This document shows, piece by piece, positions 57,600 through 64,000 of a DNA stretch of 64,000 bases. Source of the DNA: Omphalotus guepiniiformis (lineage: Eukaryota > Basidiomycota > Agaricomycetes > Agaricales > Omphalotaceae); contig JAQOOI010000073.1 in the NCBI GenBank assembly GCA_028554645.1, positions 992,001 to 1,056,000 of the forward strand. Reading direction: 5' to 3'. The translations under genes and the position numbers were made by a program. The notes under the pieces were generated by a model. The model had not been told where the DNA came from. It did no database searches and saw nothing but the letters and a program-made list of their open reading frames with translations. Every line of letters starts with the position of its first letter. The stretch's first letter is position 1.

Positions 57600-58108
57600 T
57601 CTTGAGTTGGTATGAGGACTGGAGCGGATGGATGGACGAGGTGATATGATTTTCTTACGAGTGTATGGACTCTCTTAGCATTTTTTGTATCGATAGCATT
57701 TATATTTATGACACTTGTAGTACGTAGACGTACTGTAGTACATGGATTGGATTACGCCTTACGCCACTGGTTTGTATTGGTGTGTAGAATGGAATAAAAT
57801 TAGTTTAAATAACTTGATTCGCGTTGTTTGTAAGAGCACCCAAAGTCATTTTCTCGTGTCGAAAGGAATCAAGGTTAACTATCCTTCGACTTGCAATGAA
57901 GGGAGTGTCTAATGAGCCAAATCGACTGAGCAGCGTCTCAAACTTGAACGAGCAGCACATAATCACAGGTCTGACCTTAGCTATGCAGCAAACCAGTACA
58001 ACACTGACATTTACAGGACACCAACAATAAGAATCATGAAAAATCATTTTGCATTTTGCCCAAAGTATTTACTCAGGACACACACACAAACCCATCTATA
58101 TACTTACT
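57600..58108. other. Convergent spacer
   Basis: About 500 bp between the CBM19-like gene (+) and NAA15 (-), including both 3' ends. I see no gene in it. Confidence 0.4.
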
Positions 58109-61100
58109 CTACACTTCAACATCTCCATCCAGAGGAGTCGAAGTCGTAGCCTCCGTAGAAACCGCCCGTTCCCGCAACGAACCAAGCTCAGCCAGAGACT
58201 TGAACACAGTAGACAACTCGAATCTCTTATCACAGGCTATCCGGAATTCTTCACTACGTGTCGATTTGATGGTGTTGAGGAATGATACGGCTTGTTGTGC
58301 AGTCTAATGAGGGGGTGAATACATGAGTATTTCGAAGTGACGGTGGGTGCGATCATATGAGAAACTAGGTACCTTGATATCTAAGTGGACATCAGCACCA
58401 AGAACTGTAAATACAGTATTCTCAACCTCCTCAAGAGGTGCCTTGAGCTGATACGAAGCTCGTGCAGCAGCGAGAATCGCAGTCGGAGAGGTTGAGTGTT
58501 TCTGCAGGAACTGAGAATTGAAGGTCTCTAATGAAACTGATCCCGGTAGTAATTCATCCAATACTTCAGTGAATACAGGACCAATGGGAGGAGGTGGGGA
58601 TTGTGATAACGAAGAAGCTATAAAACAAAACCGTATCATCAGAAGTTGAAATACAGTGGGGATACTAAAAACAACAAAGCTGTTTGTCTTGCATGTATGA
58701 GACGGATATGTAATTCTGGGTTATCAGGGTCTATAGATTTTGCGTGTTGAAGGGCTTGTATAGCTTGCAGGAGTTTTCCTTTATGATCAAAGATATATTA
58801 GAAAATGCAGAGTCAGAGTCTTGGAATGTTAGGGCTTACTTCGTCGAATGGCAACATCATAGACTGCAATCCAGACATCGATGTTACGATCTGCGAGTGT
58901 AACCAATGGTTGTAGAAGTTTCGCCGCACGCTCCAAAGGATCAGATGCAGTAAGGAGCTTCAAACCATCTGGATCCTCGTCTTTAGCTGGAATGAGCTCC
59001 AGACCTTTGTCCTCATTAGAGGAAGCATTGGCAACTATAGTAAGATATGTCAGTGAGATCGAAGATAGCGGCTGAAAGGAGACTACTGACTCTTCTTAGC
59101 TTCCTCCTGCACTTTCTGAGCAGCTTTCTTGGCTTTCTTCTTCGCCTTTTTCTCAGCGTCGGTCAGAGCACCTGATCATACATCAACATATGGTGTAACA
59201 GCAGATAGAGCTGTGGGTACTACCTAAAGCTGAGCCTGTTGCAAGTGTAGGATCATCATGGACGGCGACGTATATCTGTAATAGGTTCAGAGTGTGACTT
59301 TCAAACGATGGTCGGTATCCTTACTCGAGAAGCTGATAGAGCAGCTTTGATATATCCTGGGTGCGACCGCAAACGGTCTTCCCATTTCAGTAGACTAATT
59401 CTTAATATGAGTGATTGCTTCAAATTGAGTGAAATACAGAAAGACGCACTTAAGGTAGATATTGACAGTAAATTTGCGCAACGAATAGCCGTGGAAGTCG
59501 TATTGGTCATCTTCAACTTCGTTAAATACCTGCGCGCAACATAGGTTTAGGAACAGGTAAGAGGGTAGGATAGTAACAAACTTTTTGAACAGCGGTGTAT
59601 TTCTTGAGCGCTAGATTAAGTTTGCCAGCGCGATAGTGTGCGTCGGCTTCTTCTAACAAATACAACAAAGATTGCATATCCTCTAAGTCGGCGCCGGGGC
59701 TTGCCGCATCTCTCTAAAGAGCAGTCAGTCGGATATTTTGAAAAAAAAAAGTAACTGTGATATTGGATTGACCTTGGTGAACAGACCCAAAAGGGAAACG
59801 GCTTCATCTATCAGACCAGCCCGCATACGATATTTTGCACTTTTGGTGTTAAGAAACCGATCTTGCCCGTCCAGAAGTCGAGCATCTTCCATAGAGCGCG
59901 ATGCACCTAGGAGGTCTCCAGCTCGCTTGAGTACACGCGCTCGACATGTGTAGAGCTCCGGCAAGGTCGGAGTATGAGCAAGAGCCAGATCAAGAATTTC
60001 TAGCGCCTGCGCATGTTGAGATAGGAAGGAGTAATGCTGGGCAAGGAAGTAGAGTGTCCATAGGTACGTAGACGGCTCTGCCGTCGTTGATGAAGATGCA
60101 GTATTTGGGTCCGGAGCATAATCTTTCCGAATGCTCTCCATAATGTCTTGAATGATTTCCAGCTTGGATGTGTCGGAGTAGAGCGATTTGAGGTCTGCAA
60201 AGAGTGATGGAATGCCCTTTGTTAAACCGGAGAGAAGGTAGGGCCGCGCGAGCTCCTTGAACTGATCTCCAGAGGCAATCGTAAGGGATAACCGCCGCGG
60301 AGCATTGGCTTTTGGTAGGTGGGTAGAGAGCTCCTCCAATATATCGAGGGCTTTGAAGGGTTTATCGTCTGCAAAAACGGAGAAATGTTGTAAATGTCAG
60401 ATAGTAGATTAATGCCATTGACACCCACCAAGATTGAGGCCCTGACTAGAGAGAAAACCCCGATAGTAATCATGACATTCCGGATTGTGTTCTACCAAGA
60501 CTTTCCAGGCGTGTACTGCTTCCTCTGAACCCGCTTTCGACAAAAGACGGGCTGAAAAAGCATCAGAAATCGAGAATCAGATCTATCAACGATGGGTTTT
60601 ACCTCTTATCTCCATGATCGCAGTTTTGTCAACAATGGCTCGCTCCTTTGCATTCAGATCGAGCATCGCGAGGGCTTCTACGTTTTCTCCTAAATCCTCC
60701 AACACGCGAACATGGTATAATAGCGTTTCGGAATGCTCAACATCGTAATGGGGAACGTTCTGACAGAGGACAGGTCAAATGAAAGGGTACTAGTCGTTAA
60801 CAATAGATCAATCTACCTTCAGCGTCTTCTCATACTGTTCCAGCACATTCTTAGCTTCCACGAGGTTCCCGCTCAAGTGGTAAGCAACAGCTAGTGCAAC
60901 CCAGTGCTGCCGTAGCGTTGGTCGCAATTTCAGAAGAGTATGGCGAGTCTCTACGAGACCATCGTACAGTCGTAATTGTGTTTGCAATTGGGCAGCGTCA
61001 CGCAAGATATTTAAATTTTCCTATCCGCGCTATCAGATTTATTTCTGGCCATATTTCTTGGTACACACGCACTTTATCAAACCGTAACGCCTGCGTGTAA

Positions 61101-61471
61101 GACTTGAGAGCCTCTTCATAGTTCTTCTCCCCTTTCTGAATGAGACCAAAGACATGCCAAACTATGTGTGAAGTGAGGTCGAGCCTAACACCCTTTTTCA
61201 CCAATTCGACACCCTCATCCCGTTTCCCCATGTGCGTCAGAATAAGACCTTTCATACATAGTGTTTCTGCGAAAATGCAATCTCAGATAACTTCATTCGC
61301 AACGTAACGGTCCTAAGCTCACCTCCGTGTTCCGGGAACTTCTTGAGAATTTGGTCTGCAGTTTTCTGGCCCTTTTTCAATTGTCTCGTTTCATAAAGAG
61401 TGAGCAGTTCCTTGAATAGCGACGATTCTTTCGATGGTAAAGCTCGTTTTGAGACTGCAGATTTCGACATG
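58109..61471 (-). CDS. NAA15: NAA15, auxiliary TPR subunit of N-terminal acetyltransferase A
   Basis: Scaffold subunit that holds the catalytic Naa10 and docks NatA on the ribosome for co-translational N-terminal acetylation. ATG 61471 opens 'MSKSAVSKRALPSKESSLFK' and then 'ELLTLYETRQLKKGQKTADQ', the usual start of the family. TPR units follow: 'FPEHGG', 'MKGLILTHMGKRDEGVELVK', 'HIVWHVFGLIQKGEKNYEEA', 'RPTLRQHWVALAVAYHLSGN', 'LYFLAQHYSFLSQHAQALEI'. A Lys/Ala/Glu-rich coil ('EKKAKKKAKKAAQKVQEEAKK' type, about 59095-59160) precedes a C-terminal helical region. The stop is at 58109-58111. It spans about 3.4 kb with about ten introns, about 850 residues. It shares a very short promoter with PDS5. 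Confidence 0.9.
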
Positions 61472-61552
61472 TCGATGAGTAAGAAGTGAGAAAACAAAGG
61501 CCAAACAACGCGTGCTCGTTCTCTATCCTCATCAACGACCTCGCCGGACCAG
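61472..61552. promoter_or_regulatory. Compact bidirectional promoter between NAA15 and PDS5
   Basis: Only 81 bp separate the two outward-facing start codons. No TATA box is visible. The two leaders must be very short or overlap, so the genes are probably expressed from one shared nucleosome-free region. Confidence 0.55.
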
Positions 61553-64000
61553 ATGGTCGCGCAAACTCGACACGCTGGCCAGCCATCCCCCAAGAAACTT
61601 GCATTTCACGAAAAGCTCGTTGGAAAGGGCCTTTCTAGCGATGCGCTACTCAAAAGATTAAAAGCATTACACGCCGAACTTGCTGAACTCGACCAAGAGC
61701 TCGTCGATGTCTCCTCACTCTCGAACGTTCGTAAAGAACTCATCTCCAGATCCCTTTTATTACACAAAGAACGCGGTGTCAAGGCATATACTGCTTGCTG
61801 CCTTTCGGATATTCTTAGGTTGTACGCGCCGGATGCGCCGTACACAGAAGCTGAACTTCGAGATATCTTCCAATTCTTCTTCAAACAGCTCAGCAGTGGT
61901 CTCAAAGGAGACGACACGACATATTCCCCTCAATATTTCCATTTACTGGAGTCACTTTCCACCGTGAAGAGCGTTGTTCTGGTCTGTGACCTTCCCAACG
62001 CGGAAGAACTTATGCTCGAGATTTTTCGCGACTTATTCGGCATCGTTCGACGCAATCTCGCGAAAAAGATCGAAAGCTTCATGGCAGATATCCTGGTGGC
62101 AATTATCGACGAATGCCATCTGTTACCTTCGGAGGTGTTGGAGACCATAATGGCTCAGTTCATGGATAAGAATGCAGTGAGTGGTCTTTGCCTATACACC
62201 ATAGAGACCCTTGAGTGCTTCCTCAGATCTCTTCTTGGAATCATGTTATCCGAAAGACTGAATTCTGACGTTCATTTCATTTCTAGCGTCTCGACCAGCC
62301 CGCGTACCGTCTCGCTGTACAAGTTTGCAACGAGACGGCTGCCAAGCTCCAACGTCATGTCGCCCTTTACTTCACCGATATCATCGTGTCCAATTCAGAA
62401 GAGGAAGATTTCGAGCAGATTCGCACCGCACACGATCTCATTAAACGCCTTCATGCTTCCTGTCCCGCTCTCCTTCCCAGCGTCATTCCCCAACTTGAGG
62501 AAGAGTTGCACGCTGCCTCTGTGCCCTTGCGCTCCATTGCGACACAGGTGCTAGGTGATATGTTCTCCGACAAGGGAGGCGGAGAGTTGGCAAAAAACCA
62601 CCCTTCGACGTGGAACTCGTGGTTGGGAAGGAAGGTTGACAAGTCAAGTGTGGTGCGCCTGCGATTCGTAGAACACTCAAAAGGGCTGTACTCGGGTATC
62701 CCGGAATTGAAGGATGCCATAGAAAGTGAGTAGATCTCTGTCTCTTATGGGTTTGACTGATGGCCTTCCTTTATAGCTGCTTATAACGCCAAATTACTCG
62801 ATCCTGATGAGAAGATTCGAGCAGCAGTTTGCAAGGTCTACTCTCAATTAGATTATGAGACTGCTGTTCACCATGTCTCAGAAGCCCAACTACGTGCTAT
62901 CGCGGGACGAATAGCGGATCGCAAGGTATGGTTATGACCCTTTCAGGAAGATCTGTATTGAGGTCGTCTTCTCCAGAATGCTGTGCGATATGAGGCTGCC
63001 AACAGTCTCGCGATACTATACAGCCTAGCGTATCCGGAAATGTATGATTTGTTCTTGTGTCATTGATGTCTTTACTGACGTTGCTCTCTAGCGAAAACAA
63101 CGACATCACTGCTATTGAAAAATTCTCGTGGATACCAGATGAGCTACTCAGATTGTCTGGTAGCATAGCCGACTGTCGGTGAGTAGTTGGCGAGAATGCC
63201 GCGTTACGCGTCTAATGCATGTTGTTGCCTACTAGAGCTGTCGTAGAGCAAGCCATTGCAGAGCACATCCTTCCTCTTCCTTCTCTTCCAACCACGTCTT
63301 CCTCGAGCGGTAAAAGTGCTGAAATAGATGAAGTTGCCTGGACAGATCGATTATTAACCACCATGAGGTATTTGAGCGAGAAAGCTCATACTCCCCTGTT
63401 GAATATCACAGGCTTAAAAAACTTGTCAGTTGTCTGATACTCTATGAACTCTTCTACTAATCACTTTCCTTTACGGTAGCCGACCTACCTCTTTGGATGT
63501 TTTTGTTGATGCATGCGTCAAGAACAATGTGGGATCCGTTGGTTATTTGTGCAGTAATTCGCGAGACTCACCATCTTTCTAGGGCGGTGTCATCGATGAA
63601 AATGAGGAAAAAGTCATTTCGCGGCTCAATACTATCATCAAGGTGGTCGCATGTGCGTATTTGTTCGCTCTGCACCGTTACCGTCCATTGAAGTAGTTAT
63701 ACATCAACTTTCCTTGACCCCGTTCAAGCAGCGGAAGATCTAAAGGCCTTCGCAAAGTTGAATGAGAACCGATTATACAAACTCCTCAAAACATGCCTTG
63801 ACGTCCAGACAGATCTGAAGACACTTGTCAAAGCTACGGTATGCTTCTGCCAATATTGTCTCTGAGCCTTCTGTTCAACTTTTTACAGCACGATTTTCAC
63901 CGCCGTGTGGAGCAATCTGCGCCGTCCATAACAGGTACTATGACAGCCCTTGTTCGCAGAGGGTCTTTGCGTGTCGTGAACCGTTCATCCATACCAACAC
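61553..64000 (+). CDS. PDS5: PDS5, sister-chromatid cohesion regulator, 5' part
   Basis: HEAT-repeat protein that binds the cohesin subunit Scc1 and controls cohesion, cohesin release and loop extrusion. ATG 61553 opens 'MVAQTRHAGQPSPKKLAFHE'. The family's N-terminal blocks follow: 'SSDALLKRLKALHAELAELD', 'LISRSLLLHKERGVKAYTAC', 'CCLSDILRLYAPDAPYTEAE', 'LRDIFQFFFKQL', 'LLESLSTVKSVVLVCDLPNA', 'FRDLFGIVRRNLAKK'. HEAT repeats continue to the right edge ('AVCKVYSQLDYETAV' near 62830, 'LKTCLDVQTDLKTLVKAT' near 63790). The gene is cut by the window end after about 700 codons, with introns near 62175, 62728, 62925, 63035, 63180, 63437 and later. Confidence 0.92.

Overview
The window is genomic DNA of a filamentous fungus, almost certainly a basidiomycete mushroom (Agaricomycetes). 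Protein-coding genes lie on both strands and are cut by many short introns of about 50-65 nt (mostly GT-AG, two apparent GC-AG). The gene products match fungal housekeeping families, and I see no operons, Shine-Dalgarno sites or bacterial genes. I worked only by reading the sequence, so exon borders are manual calls and family names rest on recognised motifs.

Layout. 0-14.2 kb: 3' end of a thymine-DNA glycosylase (TDG/Mug), a convergent CDK9/Bur1-type kinase, D-amino-acid oxidase diverging from an MTH1-type Nudix hydrolase, a gene-poor 1.4 kb, a membrane-anchored 3-beta-HSD-type dehydrogenase, a coiled-coil protein with a His-rich tail, and a zinc alcohol/polyol dehydrogenase. 15.1-34.2 kb, all on +: a large EF-hand/ZZ-finger protein, LYS2 (alpha-aminoadipate reductase) and GCN1 (about 9 kb, HEAT repeats). 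35.4-44.2 kb: a GNAT acetyltransferase, a C2H2+RING protein, ribosomal protein eL42 and HMG-CoA reductase.

44.2-55.8 kb is a gene-poor accessory stretch. It holds an unrecognised ORF, a tandem duplication in which a decayed kinase-like copy precedes an intact one, short tandem repeats, and a decayed secreted glycoside hydrolase (DUF1680/GH127-like) with at least three disabling changes. 55.8-64 kb: a secreted Ser/Ala/Thr-rich protein with a CBM19-like module, then NAA15 (NatA auxiliary subunit) and PDS5 (cohesin regulator), divergent with only 81 bp between their start codons.

Functionally the window is mainly core metabolism and informational genes: lysine synthesis, the sterol precursor step, translation and amino-acid-starvation signalling, N-terminal acetylation, transcription elongation, DNA repair and cohesion. 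I find no CRISPR array, rRNA, convincing tRNA or intact transposon. The most unusual items are the EF-hand/ZZ protein with a helical N-terminal region, the membrane-anchored kinase-like protein with altered catalytic motifs beside its own pseudogene, and the CBM19-like protein whose only intron can be read through in frame.
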